A stretch of DNA of 64,000 nt, from positions 66,894 to 130,893 of the forward strand of contig CAZHXA010000001.1 in the NCBI GenBank assembly GCA_964536025.1, read 5' to 3'. This document shows, piece after piece, positions 36,620-45,976 of this stretch. The notes beneath the pieces are model-generated. The model saw nothing but the letters and a program-made list of their open reading frames with translations, had not been told where the DNA came from and searched no databases. This DNA is from RGIG4576 sp964536025. Its GTDB lineage: Bacteria > Bacteroidota > Bacteroidia > Bacteroidales > Muribaculaceae. How positions within the stretch are numbered: position 1 is the first letter of the stretch; the number at the start of each line of letters is the position of its first letter. A program made the position numbers and the translations under genes.

Positions 36620-37567
36620 TCAATCGATTTTGGTAATATTATCATTGCCCGAGAAGTGAACGACCTTAGGATTGCCTCCATAACGCACATCACCACTGCC
36701 TATAACATTTACCGAAAGTGAATTTTGAGCGTTACAGCTTATATCACCCGAACCGGTAAGGGAGACAACGGCATTTTCAGCTACAAAATTCTTGGCAGAA
36801 ATATCACCGGAAGACAGCAAAATCATCTCGACACTATCACACTTCCCTTTTACTTCCATGTTACCGCTACCTTTTAGCGACAACACTGCATTTACAGCCA
36901 TTGCATCAATCACCGAAATATCGCCACTACCATTAAGATATAACCCAAGTTCATTGGTTGTAAGCATCACACTTTTTATATCCCCGAAGCCATTGAGTTG
37001 CAAACACACTTTTTCTGCAAGAATTTCACGCTTAAAATCCACTTCGCCGGAACCGTTGACAACGACACTCAAACCATTCTTTCCGGTACATTTTACTGTA
37101 TTAAAATCAATGTCTCCGCTTCCGTTTAAAGTAACCGAAAGATTTTCAACAAGCAAATGAGTTGGGAATTTGAATGAACCGGAGCCGTTAAGCCCAATTT
37201 CATCAATTATAGGAGATGTGACATAAAGTTTGCTGTCGCTCAACATGTTTGAAATTTCATTACGACGAGATTGACTCAATTCGTCAGATAGTTTAACTAT
37301 TAAACTGCCTTTATCGATATAGACCTTAACATATTGGCAACATTCTGCAGGACAAACGAGCTCGGCGGTAGTAGTATCAGCCTGAGAATAGTCTATTGTC
37401 ATAACGGTGTTGTTGAAAATTCTGCTAAATTCACTCTGAAGCGAGAGTTCTGTCACTTCGAGAGGCAAAGAAATGTCATTTTTCAAACTGTTGCAAGAGG
37501 AAACACACGAAGTTACACCAATCGCAAGAAACAATGAGCAGACAAGTAAAAAACAAGTTTTTTTCAT
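36620..37567 (-). CDS. Lipoprotein with GIN-domain (DUF2807) beta-helix repeats
   Basis: 315-residue lipoprotein with lipidated Cys21 (GVTSCVSSC). After about residue 110 it is built from roughly nine short repeats of the form hydrophobic-x-LNGSGDI, spaced about 18-20 residues: LNGSGSF, LNGSGDI, VNGSGEV, LNGFGDI, LNGSGDI, LKGSGNM, SSGDI, LTGSGDI, IGSGDV. This is the DUF2807/putative autotransporter-adhesin head GIN domain, expected to fold as a right-handed beta helix. Its function is not known; a surface or periplasmic scaffold is likely. Monocistronic on the minus strand. Confidence 0.88.
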   Translation of the reverse strand: MKKTCFLLVCSLFLAIGVTSCVSSCNSLKNDISLPLEVTELSLQSEFSRIFNNTVMTIDYSQADTTTAELVCPAECCQYVKVYIDKGSLIVKLSDELSQSRRNEISNMLSDSKLYVTSPIIDEIGLNGSGSFKFPTHLLVENLSVTLNGSGDIDFNTVKCTGKNGLSVVVNGSGEVDFKREILAEKVCLQLNGFGDIKSVMLTTNELGLYLNGSGDISVIDAMAVNAVLSLKGSGNMEVKGKCDSVEMILLSSGDISAKNFVAENAVVSLTGSGDISCNAQNSLSVNVIGSGDVRYGGNPKVVHFSGNDNITKID

Positions 37568-37782
37568 ATCAAAACAATTTTAAGATTTATCATATTACTT
37601 AAAAAAGTGCGTTTTAAAGCGACTTTGTATAATAGACGTTTCAAAATGTGGTTTCGTTGCATGCAATGGCTGTTTTTTTGCATTTATTAGTAATTTAGAT
37701 TGATTTAATGTTCATTTCAGTGCAAAACCCAGCAAAAAGGTCATAAAAAGCGAGATTTTGTAAAAAAGAGAGAATTCACGTT

Positions 37783-37812
37783 TTGACAATACGTCAAAAA
37801 TGCGTATCTTTG
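37783..37812 (+). promoter_or_regulatory. Promoter of tRNA-Pro(GGG)
   Basis: TTG (37783-37785), a 19-bp spacer and TATCTTTG (37805-37812), followed 16 bp later by the tRNA. An exact match to the Bacteroidetes promoter consensus. Confidence 0.8.
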
Positions 37813-37828
37813 CGCTCACAAATGAGTT

Positions 37829-37904
37829 CGGGATGTAGCTCAGCCCGGTTTAGAGTACTCGTCTGGGGGGCGAGTGGTCGCAAGTTCGAATCTTGTCATC
37901 CCGA
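37829..37904 (+). tRNA. tRNA-Pro, anticodon GGG
   Basis: A full cloverleaf can be drawn: acceptor CGGGATG/CATCCCG with discriminator A at 37904, D arm GCTC...GAGT, anticodon stem CTCGT/GCGAG around the loop CTGGGGG (anticodon GGG), and a T arm containing GTTCGAATC. The CCA end is not encoded. It has its own promoter and terminator. It reads CCC and CCU. Confidence 0.95.
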
Positions 37905-37911
37905 CAAGCAA

Positions 37912-37945
37912 AAAAGCACTGATAATCGCAATTATCGGTGCTTTT
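37912..37945 (+). terminator. Terminator of tRNA-Pro(GGG)
   Basis: AAAAGCAC (37912-37919) pairs with GTGCTTTT (37938-37945), continued by an inner GATAAT/ATTATC stem. It starts 8 bp after the tRNA. Confidence 0.85.
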
Positions 37946-38044
37946 AAATTTTCATTCAAACAAATATTCCGGATTTTACAAACGTTTTTTTTGAGTGTAA
38001 ACGTTTATATATCAAAAAGAAGCCTTATCCACATTTCTCAGATT

Positions 38045-38105
38045 TAACCTTTCAGTTTTCTGATTCCTACGCCTTCGGCATTAACTCTTCACTTTTCAGT
38101 TTTAA
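38045..38105. repeat. Dispersed AT-rich repeat motif, copy 1
   Basis: Contains ACGCCTTCGGCATTAACT (38069-38086) followed by TTCACTTTTCAGTTTT, with a shorter related TTAACCTTTCAGTTTTC just before it. A close relative is near the right end of the window (from 63924). The motif overlaps the last codons of the permease gene that ends at 38089. Confidence 0.45.
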
Positions 38106-39279
38106 TCAAAATATATGATATAAGGAAATAGACTGCTGCAAGAAGCCAAAGCATTATATATGGCATGTGTTGCTGCGACAAAACAGAACCGGTTGTGTTC
38201 AAACCGACAAATCCGATTGCTCCCCACGTGGACGGTATACAGTTTCCTACCATTTGCCAAAATCCACTCATTGCATAACGAGGCCAAGAGACTCCTGACA
38301 AAAATATAAATACCAAAGAAGTGAAAACAAACACCAAAAAAGTGGATTCTCGGTCGGGGACATATCGCTGTATCAACATTCCGAAGAAAACAACTGCAAA
38401 CAAATATGGCAACATGAACGCAAAAACATCAATAAATGTTCCGTTCATTGGCAAATCGAAAATTATAGGAACAAAATGCAACACAAAAATCGACGGCACA
38501 ATCATAAGCATTACATAACACACCGATTTTCCCACAAGAGTGGCAAACGCACCTACATTGCTACATTGCATAGGGTCAACTCCGCCATTATTTCGACGTC
38601 TTTCTCGAGAACCTGCACCAAGAAAACAAATTGCTAAAATCATACTTTGCTGAAGTATCAACACAAGCACACCGGGCATAATGGCAGAGGCAAGTCCTTG
38701 TGCTACATTGCCAATGGGAATGAGTTTGAACGGAATGGGCTTTTCACCATCACCCGAAGTTTCAGAACCGGTCAATGATGCAATACGTTCGGCTTGTTTC
38801 TTAGCTCCCATTTCACCACCTACTTCAGTCACTGCCATCAACATACTTTTATATCGCAACAACAAACTCATGTCACAAAACAATTCGACTGTCGCAACCT
38901 CATTTTGTGCAACTTTTTGAGAAAAATCGGCTGGGAAATGAATCACCCCATAACAAACTTTCTCCGCCATTGCACGACGTGCTTCCTGCATATTGGCTGC
39001 ATAACCGGCTATTTTTATATCCTGAGAGGCATCAAGATGTCGAGCATAGCGACGCGTTAATTCAGAACGGCAATCATCAACCACAACCACCGGCACATCA
39101 CGAGCCACTTCGGGATTGTATATAGCCGAATATACCAAAGGATAGGTAAAAGGCAACACAAAGAGGAATACGAGTACGCCCACATCCTTTCTTATCAAGC
39201 CGTATTCATTACGCCATACTTCAAATATGTCAGCAAGTATTTTTTTCATTTTAACTAAATCATTATTCATATCATTCAT
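38089..39279 (-). CDS. ABC-2 type membrane permease (export operon, distal)
   Basis: Membrane subunit of an ABC-2 type exporter of the YhhJ/YbhR kind, about 396 residues. A first membrane helix (VGVLVFLFVLPFTYPLVYSAIY) is followed by a periplasmic domain of about 130 residues, then five or six helices, with the family's typical LPYLFAVVFFGMLIQ region. Several in-frame ATGs lie near the start (39279, 39270, 39249); I chose the first. Next to its paralogue with almost no gap. There is no ATPase gene in the operon, so the nucleotide-binding subunit must come from elsewhere if it acts as an ABC exporter. Confidence 0.88.
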   Translation of the reverse strand: MNDMNNDLVKMKKILADIFEVWRNEYGLIRKDVGVLVFLFVLPFTYPLVYSAIYNPEVARDVPVVVVDDCRSELTRRYARHLDASQDIKIAGYAANMQEARRAMAEKVCYGVIHFPADFSQKVAQNEVATVELFCDMSLLLRYKSMLMAVTEVGGEMGAKKQAERIASLTGSETSGDGEKPIPFKLIPIGNVAQGLASAIMPGVLVLILQQSMILAICFLGAGSRERRRNNGGVDPMQCSNVGAFATLVGKSVCYVMLMIVPSIFVLHFVPIIFDLPMNGTFIDVFAFMLPYLFAVVFFGMLIQRYVPDRESTFLVFVFTSLVFIFLSGVSWPRYAMSGFWQMVGNCIPSTWGAIGFVGLNTTGSVLSQQHMPYIMLWLLAAVYFLISYILIKTEK

Positions 39280-39282
39280 CAA

Positions 39283-40461
39283 TCAAGGCACATAAACAAC
39301 CGGCTTTTTCATTGCTTTTTTTAATCGTGGCAACACCAACAACGACACAAGTGGAAATGCCAACATCGCTACATAATAAAATCGAGAAAAAACAAAACCC
39401 AAGCCGTTCAACGCCTGATCAACGTATATCAAGAAGTAAAAACGCACCGGCAAAAGATAACTGAATACAGCTATACACGGATACATATCTTCAACAGGGA
39501 AAGAATATCCTCCAAGCGAAAAGGCAAGTACGCTCATAAGCGAACAAACCGACAAAGCATAACGAGGATTAGGCACAATGCCACACGCTATAACGGCAAA
39601 AGCCTGACAAGCCACTACAAGCAAAAACATTGCAAGTAACATGGTCCACATTTCTCCATTCATGGGATACTGTACCACTACATAAAAAATGATAAGCATA
39701 AGCCACCCTACAAGCGTAAAGAGAACCGTAAGTGGCAACAATTTACCAAACATTGCCACAAGCATAGAACCTCCACCTGCATTAAGCCACTCACGAGTGG
39801 TTCCGTTTTTTATCTCTGCAGTTATCACATAACATGTAACCAAAGCTATCATCAATGCAAGAACTCCGGGAGCAAACGAATTAACAAGGTAAACTCCATA
39901 ATTCATCGTAGGATTCCCAAGCATGTGAACGTCGTTTACAAACGGTTGCAATGCCGGTTTCAATTCATCAGGCGATACCCCGTGAGCATCGAGCGTTCCG
40001 CTTATCAAAGCTCCATTGGCAAGCATGGATATGGTGGTGTAACCTTTTATCAACAAAGAACCGGGTACAAAATAGCCGAAATTTATATAATAAGATAATT
40101 CAGGATGACGTCCCGACAACGCTTTTTCTTCAAATCCGGCAGGAATAACAAAAAAGCCGTTCACCTTATCGCTTTTTACATAATCCATCGCTTCGGCATA
40201 GCTATCCAACTTGTATTTTATATCCACTTGTTGCAACGAACCAAGAGTACGAGTGAGCGAACGAGACATTTCACTATGATCCAAATCAACTATCGCACTC
40301 GGCACTCGCATGGCAACGCCTTTATCCATGAGAGATATAAAAAACGCAGTCATACCCAATGGTATCAGCACAATACACACAAGATAAAAAATAGGACGCC
40401 GAACAAGCGTAACACATCCTCGTTTTACCGACTTGCCAATATATTTTAATAAGCCACTCAC
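39283..40461 (-). CDS. ABC-2 type membrane permease (export operon, proximal)
   Basis: Paralogue of the following gene: one N-terminal helix, a long periplasmic domain (about residues 45-190) and about five more helices over 392 residues. The PFVNDVHMLGNPTMNYGVYLVNSFAPGVLAL region is characteristic of YhhJ/YbhR permeases. The start codon is GTG (MSGLLKYIGK...); no in-frame ATG precedes it closely and the next Met is inside the first helix. It probably forms a heterodimer with its paralogue. Its order after a TolC-like and an HlyD-like gene points to a tripartite exporter. Confidence 0.88.
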   Translation of the reverse strand: MSGLLKYIGKSVKRGCVTLVRRPIFYLVCIVLIPLGMTAFFISLMDKGVAMRVPSAIVDLDHSEMSRSLTRTLGSLQQVDIKYKLDSYAEAMDYVKSDKVNGFFVIPAGFEEKALSGRHPELSYYINFGYFVPGSLLIKGYTTISMLANGALISGTLDAHGVSPDELKPALQPFVNDVHMLGNPTMNYGVYLVNSFAPGVLALMIALVTCYVITAEIKNGTTREWLNAGGGSMLVAMFGKLLPLTVLFTLVGWLMLIIFYVVVQYPMNGEMWTMLLAMFLLVVACQAFAVIACGIVPNPRYALSVCSLMSVLAFSLGGYSFPVEDMYPCIAVFSYLLPVRFYFLIYVDQALNGLGFVFSRFYYVAMLAFPLVSLLVLPRLKKAMKKPVVYVP

Positions 40462-40515
40462 TTTGAATGTTTTTAATATGTTATTATGCCAAAGTTTTTC
40501 TACAGTAAGTTAAAT

Positions 40516-41532
40516 TCACTTGTTTTCAAGTAAAATAGCACTCATTCCCGGACGTAGGTTCTCGATACGTTCAATAGGACGAGCTTTAACTTCAAAAGTT
40601 TTGCTATCATATTCACCTGCTGCCTTAGTAGCACTCCATACGGCATAGCTACCCATATCACGAATGTAAAAAATCTTGGCTTTAGCCGTTTTTTTATCAA
40701 GACCCGGCAACATTACTTCTATTTCTTTACCCATAGTAAGGGTGTTAAGCATTTCCTCACGCACATTGAACACAATCCAAGTATCATCGTTTTTCAACAC
40801 ACTCATTATAGGCGTACCTGTACCCACCAATTCACCCACTTCAGGATAAATTTCTGTAACTTCACCATCGCATGGAGCGACAAGATACTGGTCTTCAAGA
40901 ATAGATTCCACTTCAAGCACACTGCCACGAGCGGCATTTTTCATAGCAAGTGATGCTTCCTTATCTTCTTTTTGAGCACCAGCCACAGCCATGTCATATT
41001 GAGATTTTGCAGCCGATACACGAGCTTCAGCCACTTCGTAAGCAGCCAATGCCTCATCACGCTTTTGCTCCGACACAACACCTTGCTTAAACAAGTTTTC
41101 CATTCGGTCATAAGTTTTTTTAGCTATCGATAGAGCTGCCTTAGCCTGAATCCACATATCTCGTGCCGAATCAATTAATTGAACACGCGTACCGGCATCA
41201 ACCTTTTGATTCTTAGCCGAAGCGGCATTTTCCATTGATTGAGCTTGCATTAACTTTGCATCTACTGTAGAAGAATAGATATGCACAAGAGTATCTCCTT
41301 TTTTAACAAGGTCGCCCTCTTTTACATAAAAATCTTGCACTCTACCGGGAAGTTTTCCCGAAATACGTACCGAAGCGGCATCAGCCTGACCTTGCACCAA
41401 GACTTCTGCCGGTTTCAACAAAAACATTCCCACGATAAACAAAATCACCATAGCAACCGTAAGACAAGCAAGAGCCTTAAGCAATCGGCGATCTTCCTGT
41501 TCCATTTCTTTTATTTTATCAACTTCTTCCAT
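40516..41532 (-). CDS. HlyD/EmrA-family periplasmic adaptor protein
   Basis: Membrane fusion protein linking the inner-membrane permeases to the outer-membrane channel. One N-terminal helix (about residues 17-36) is followed by a split lipoyl domain (GRVQDFYVKEGDLVKKGDTL, about 56-75, and YLVAPCDGEVTEIYPEVGELV, about 215-235). A coiled-coil hairpin lies between them, and a beta-barrel comes at the end (LRPGMSAIL). 338 residues, normal for the family. It sits between tolC-like and permease genes with gaps of 40-55 bp. Confidence 0.93.
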   Translation of the reverse strand: MEEVDKIKEMEQEDRRLLKALACLTVAMVILFIVGMFLLKPAEVLVQGQADAASVRISGKLPGRVQDFYVKEGDLVKKGDTLVHIYSSTVDAKLMQAQSMENAASAKNQKVDAGTRVQLIDSARDMWIQAKAALSIAKKTYDRMENLFKQGVVSEQKRDEALAAYEVAEARVSAAKSQYDMAVAGAQKEDKEASLAMKNAARGSVLEVESILEDQYLVAPCDGEVTEIYPEVGELVGTGTPIMSVLKNDDTWIVFNVREEMLNTLTMGKEIEVMLPGLDKKTAKAKIFYIRDMGSYAVWSATKAAGEYDSKTFEVKARPIERIENLRPGMSAILLENK

Positions 41533-41572
41533 ATCGGTATTTTTTATTTCAAAATGAAGTATTTAATCATAT

Positions 41573-43018
41573 TTATCTCTCACCATCAACAAGTTTTCCA
41601 AGCACCTTATCAAGATATACATTACATAGACGCACATCAATCTTTGCATCAATCACTTCAGAATTGGCTTTAAGCCACGCTGTTTGAGCAGCCATCACAT
41701 CATCCGAAACAAGTACACCTTCTTTAAACCCAAGTTGAGCGGTACGCAAATTTTCTTGTGCATTATCCAAATTACTGCAAGTAGTGGTGTAAATTCTTAA
41801 CGCCTCATGCATCTTATATGAAGCCTGATTGACCTGAAGTTCGATTTTTTCTTTTGCATCTTCAAGTTCCAATTTGCGTATAACAGTTTCACTTTTAGCT
41901 GCACGATATTTATTGTAATTACCACCCCAATGCCATAGAGGAATTTTCAACATGGCACCCACACTGAACATTCCGTCAAATTCGTTTTTGAAACCGTTGA
42001 ACGAATTGGGATTTGTTACCGAATAAGCCCCTACCAATGCCAATTGCGGAAGCATCGTAGCACGCTCAGCTTTAGCTTTCTGTTCATACACCTTTACCGC
42101 AAGTTCCAACGCCTGCACATCGTTACGGCGTCCCCAAATATCGGTCATATCATATTCAGATGCAGGCATATCGGTAAGCTCAAAATCTTCAAGATTTTCA
42201 TCTTCAAGTGTAAGACGCATATTCACCGGCAAACCACATAATTGAGCAAGCAACATTCCGGCAAGCGAAAGCCCGTTTTCAACCTTTACAAGGTCGACAT
42301 TAGCCTCATTCAACTTCACCGAAACGCTTAAGACATCCGATTGCGTAGCTACGCCCTCTTTCTTCATAAGCAAAACATTCTCTTTCAACGAGTCAAGCAA
42401 TGCAACGTAACTGCGTGCCAATTTTTCCTTTGCCTTTAATGAAACGACTTGCCAATAAGCTGCATCTACATCATAAATAACATCTTCGACAGCCATATCA
42501 CGTTGACGTTTTGCTATATTTTCGGCATATTTCGTAATCTCATTCATGGCACGTATCTTTCCACCCATAAACACAGGTTGTGTGATAGTAATTGCACCGG
42601 CAAAAACATTGTGTATATCATAGGTTAAAGCACTTTTAGGTAGCAACGCCACTTGCGATGGTACAATCTGACCGTTAACCACAAGAGGTTTTCCATCGGC
42701 TCCGGTAACCAAATTATAATTATATTTTCCTGTAGCCGGGTCAAAACTCATTGTAGGTAATTTGGCATCTTCATCAATAAGTGACAATTTCTTTTGATTA
42801 TACAAATAACTTGCTTGCACATCAAGAGCAGGCAAATAAGAAGCTCGTGCTTCACTTTTTTGGTAACCGGCACGTGCTATTTTCATTTCGGCTATTTTCA
42901 ATTGTTTGTTATTAGCTATTGCCATATTTCTACAAGAGTCCAGTGACACGGCACAATTACCTGTCATGACTACACTTAAACACAATAAAAAAAGTCCTAT
43001 TTTTATTCGCATATTCAT
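41573..43018 (-). CDS. TolC-family outer-membrane efflux protein
   Basis: Outer-membrane channel of a tripartite exporter, 481 residues. A signal sequence (about 1-23) is followed by two OEP repeats made of long helices (for example LDSCRNMAIANNKQLKIAEMKIARAGYQ, and a second helical set from about 265). The second repeat includes the typical NPNSFNGFKNEFDGMFSVGAMLKIPLWHWGG strand region. First gene of a four-gene operon (tolC-hlyD-permease-permease) with a well-matched promoter. No regulator of the TetR or AraC kind lies beside it. Confidence 0.92.
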   Translation of the reverse strand: MNMRIKIGLFLLCLSVVMTGNCAVSLDSCRNMAIANNKQLKIAEMKIARAGYQKSEARASYLPALDVQASYLYNQKKLSLIDEDAKLPTMSFDPATGKYNYNLVTGADGKPLVVNGQIVPSQVALLPKSALTYDIHNVFAGAITITQPVFMGGKIRAMNEITKYAENIAKRQRDMAVEDVIYDVDAAYWQVVSLKAKEKLARSYVALLDSLKENVLLMKKEGVATQSDVLSVSVKLNEANVDLVKVENGLSLAGMLLAQLCGLPVNMRLTLEDENLEDFELTDMPASEYDMTDIWGRRNDVQALELAVKVYEQKAKAERATMLPQLALVGAYSVTNPNSFNGFKNEFDGMFSVGAMLKIPLWHWGGNYNKYRAAKSETVIRKLELEDAKEKIELQVNQASYKMHEALRIYTTTCSNLDNAQENLRTAQLGFKEGVLVSDDVMAAQTAWLKANSEVIDAKIDVRLCNVYLDKVLGKLVDGER

Positions 43019-43081
43019 AAAAGCACCTTTATTTTAATCGTTAAAACAATATTCCTATACAACATGTTGCAAAGGAACGCA

Positions 43082-43111
43082 CAAATATACCCTATTTAAA
43101 CCAACAAACAA
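43082..43111 (-). promoter_or_regulatory. Promoter of the export operon
   Basis: On the minus strand, TTG (43111-43109), a 19-bp spacer and TATATTTG (43089-43082). The leader to the tolC-like ATG is about 60 nt. Confidence 0.72.
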
Positions 43112-43177
43112 ACAACATTATATCATATTGAGCTAATAAAAAGAAAAACAGAACAAAAAAAGATACTTATACAATAT

Positions 43178-43214
43178 AAAAATGCGTTATCGGATAAAAC
43201 ACACCGATAACGCA
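43178..43214 (-). terminator. Terminator of the 887-residue protein gene
   Basis: TGCGTTATCGG (43183-43193) pairs perfectly over 11 bp with CCGATAACGCA (43204-43214). On the minus strand the stem is followed by TTTTTATATT. It lies about 80 bp past the stop codon. Confidence 0.88.
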
Positions 43215-43295
43215 CAAAAACGCATTTATTTATCAATGATTAAATTCAAATGCTATTAAGTTTCACTCTCTTTTCAAGAACTAACTTTCAATTTT

Positions 43296-45959
43296 TCAAC
43301 GAAGCAATACTTTGGCAGTAATTATTTCGCCACTCGGCATAACAGCTCTCGCGATATACAGCCCACAAAGTCCGTTAGTGTTGGCTCTACTTCCCACAGC
43401 CGAAACAGCTAAAGCACCGGTAGCAGAGAAAAGGCTTATTGATGTTGCTCCTTCTACAGTAACGCTATTGTCGCCGGTAATTACCTTTTGAGTCTTTTCA
43501 GAGTTTACCCCATCTATACCAACAGTATTGTCATTTATCCCCTCAAGAGCCACAATTTTATCTTCAGCCATTGGTGATGAGATACGCAACATAGCTTTCG
43601 CTTCGCTCTGCCCCTCAGTTGGCGTGTAGGTCACAGTAATTTTGCTTTTAGTATTCCAACATCTTGTACTTGATGTCTTAGCCGAAAAGTTTTTAGCATT
43701 TTCTCCGGATATAGCTACCATAACACCGCCATGTAAATTTTTATTGATTGTTTCAATAACTTGGCTTACTGCTTCATTATTAACTGTAGTAAATGCTAAT
43801 GATTCACCACTATTTGGAGTCACAGTTGCTTCAGGCAACGATAATTTCGGGTCATCATCATTCAAAGTGTATTTATGAATTACGGCTTGACGGGCACCGA
43901 CATCTCCTATAGCCACACCTATAAGTATTTCGGCATGCCCTTTAGAATTGCGACGAACCGAAACACCCTCAGGTTCTCCCATAGAATACCCTTGAAGTGT
44001 AGAGTTTTTCAAGAATTTACGATATACAAATTCTTCAGTACGCCAATTATACACATGAAGCACAAGCGTTGGTTTGTCATTAAGAGCAGTAGAATTCTCC
44101 TTACTTACGCCTTCCAATACATAAAGATAATCACCACTTATTGCGTAACCTTGATGATCCCAAGTATTATAACCCTTATCACCCGAAGTAGATGTAGGGT
44201 TATCCCCTTTTTTAATTGACACTACTTTTAAAGCCTTGGCTGTGGACGGATTAGCAATCACTTCGTCAAGGTCATAAATTGCATAACTATTTTTTCCTGA
44301 AGGTGTATAACGACTCACGAAAAGACGCGACACTTCATCTACTGCAGGATATTCATTGTTTATATCTTTGTTATCCAAAGTGTAGATAGGATAAGTTGTA
44401 CCGCCATAAGTAAATGATGTTTTACGCAAATCAACCACAGCTCCGCTTACCCACGGAAACCAACAGCATGCGTCTGAACGAGTCTCCGAGCCGTCAGCCT
44501 TAAGCGTACCTCGTCCACCCGTAAAGATATACACCTTACCATCTATGCGAGCCACACTCATGTTGGTTCCATGTCCTGCCCACACGAGTTGCATTTTAGA
44601 TGCCGAATTTGCCTTTTTGTCAAAGCGAGTCAGACAAAGTCCTTTAGGGTCTCCATATTTTTGGTTTAATGTACTTGCTGCCGAATTATTCTCAATCTGT
44701 ATATAATAAACGTCACCGGTAACCGGATCTACGTCAAAATTTTGTATTATTGTAACAGCTTTTGTAGTATATGCCGACTTGTATGTACCAAATGTACATT
44801 TATCAACATCTATAAGATCAAAATTATCGTTATAGTAGATACGTTGCGATTCTTCTCCTATATTTTGGAAATTAGCAAATTCATAGTTATTATTATCACA
44901 ATCATTAAAACGTACATCATGCGTAACTGTTTTAGCTGAGTTTTTATTGGCATAATATACTTCATTATGTGTTTCGTGGATTTGTCGCTTATTACGGAAT
45001 ACATTGTATTTCATCTCAACCGTACAGTTTACCGGAGTTACCGTACCAACCGCATCTACTTCACCCGGGAAAAAACGTATCAATGAGTAATGACCCGACT
45101 GACCGATACATTCGTTAAAGTAGTTATGAGTTATTTCAAATTTTGTCGTACCACTCAAAGCACAACGATTCAAGCCCATACAAAAACCGCCACCGGCAAG
45201 TTCTGTTTGCACACCAACTTGATAAAAGTTGTTGTATTTCAATTTAATTACACCGGCACAATTGTCAAGTCTTATACTTGTGGAACCTTGATCAAAGTTG
45301 TTATCATAAACTGTTATGGTCTCATTGCCTCCTGCTATAGCAACATAATTAGCAGTTTTACTACCTTTAAAAATATTATGAGAAATGTTTACATTTTTAA
45401 ATTTACCTTGTGACTCCGGTGCTGTTGCAGCGGCATCCGACACAATATTACCAAGCTTCACTACAGCCAACTTATTGTCGCGTTTGAGTGTAGACTCCGT
45501 ACTTACGTTGAATATATATTTAAACCCGTTGATCGGAGCCTCTGATGTAGCTGTTACATTGCTCACTGTAGCATCTCCGGTTAAATTAAACCCGTTGATT
45601 GTTACATTGTCAGCCTCAACCTTAATTTCCGCTGTGATTTCAGAAATTTTAGTGCGGTCAACTATTCGCGGATCACTATCAGCGTTGCACCCCAACAGTT
45701 TCATCCCTTTTACATTGATTACACCACCGGTAAAACTACCGGGCGTAAAATAGACCGTCGACGATTCTTCAGGGTTTACTGACATCAAATCATCGATTGA
45801 TGCGAATGCATCATCTCCAACTGTGTAACTTGTGCCTTTATAGACAATAACTGCTCCCGAAGTTGAAGCCTCCGGCGAAATTAGATAATCCTTAGCCTCT
45901 AGTGCCGATGGTAATACAATCGCACCTACTAAGACAAATGCTTTAAGTTTTAAATTCAT
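43296..45959 (-). CDS. Large secreted multidomain protein with C-terminal sorting tail
   Basis: 887 residues with a signal peptide (about 1-22). Residues about 60-400 look like a pectate-lyase-type parallel beta helix (repeats such as VTINGFNLTGD, NISHNIFKGS, ITVYDNNFDQGS, FEITHNYFNEC). Residues about 400-715 look like a beta propeller, with YNTWDHQGYAISGDYLYVLEG and GEPEGVSVRRN somewhat like helveticin J/phage receptor-binding propellers. An Ig-like domain follows (about 720-815), and a short type IX-like tail ends in KVLLR. No catalytic residues are evident. A glycan-binding, adhesin or bacteriocin-like role are all possible. Monocistronic, with its own promoter, long leader and terminator. 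Confidence 0.75.
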   Translation of the reverse strand: MNLKLKAFVLVGAIVLPSALEAKDYLISPEASTSGAVIVYKGTSYTVGDDAFASIDDLMSVNPEESSTVYFTPGSFTGGVINVKGMKLLGCNADSDPRIVDRTKISEITAEIKVEADNVTINGFNLTGDATVSNVTATSEAPINGFKYIFNVSTESTLKRDNKLAVVKLGNIVSDAAATAPESQGKFKNVNISHNIFKGSKTANYVAIAGGNETITVYDNNFDQGSTSIRLDNCAGVIKLKYNNFYQVGVQTELAGGGFCMGLNRCALSGTTKFEITHNYFNECIGQSGHYSLIRFFPGEVDAVGTVTPVNCTVEMKYNVFRNKRQIHETHNEVYYANKNSAKTVTHDVRFNDCDNNNYEFANFQNIGEESQRIYYNDNFDLIDVDKCTFGTYKSAYTTKAVTIIQNFDVDPVTGDVYYIQIENNSAASTLNQKYGDPKGLCLTRFDKKANSASKMQLVWAGHGTNMSVARIDGKVYIFTGGRGTLKADGSETRSDACCWFPWVSGAVVDLRKTSFTYGGTTYPIYTLDNKDINNEYPAVDEVSRLFVSRYTPSGKNSYAIYDLDEVIANPSTAKALKVVSIKKGDNPTSTSGDKGYNTWDHQGYAISGDYLYVLEGVSKENSTALNDKPTLVLHVYNWRTEEFVYRKFLKNSTLQGYSMGEPEGVSVRRNSKGHAEILIGVAIGDVGARQAVIHKYTLNDDDPKLSLPEATVTPNSGESLAFTTVNNEAVSQVIETINKNLHGGVMVAISGENAKNFSAKTSSTRCWNTKSKITVTYTPTEGQSEAKAMLRISSPMAEDKIVALEGINDNTVGIDGVNSEKTQKVITGDNSVTVEGATSISLFSATGALAVSAVGSRANTNGLCGLYIARAVMPSGEIITAKVLLR

Positions 45960-45976
45960 GGTTTATTTAGTTTTAT

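Noticed and set aside
36121..36620. Possible small gene or sRNA in the 514-bp gap above susC
   Set aside because: No ORF of plausible composition, no complete promoter-terminator pair other than the susC promoter; only the repeats and hairpin were kept.
43642..45753. Several frames on the plus strand across the 887-residue gene
   Set aside because: All are antisense shadows; the minus-strand gene has signal peptide, promoter and terminator.
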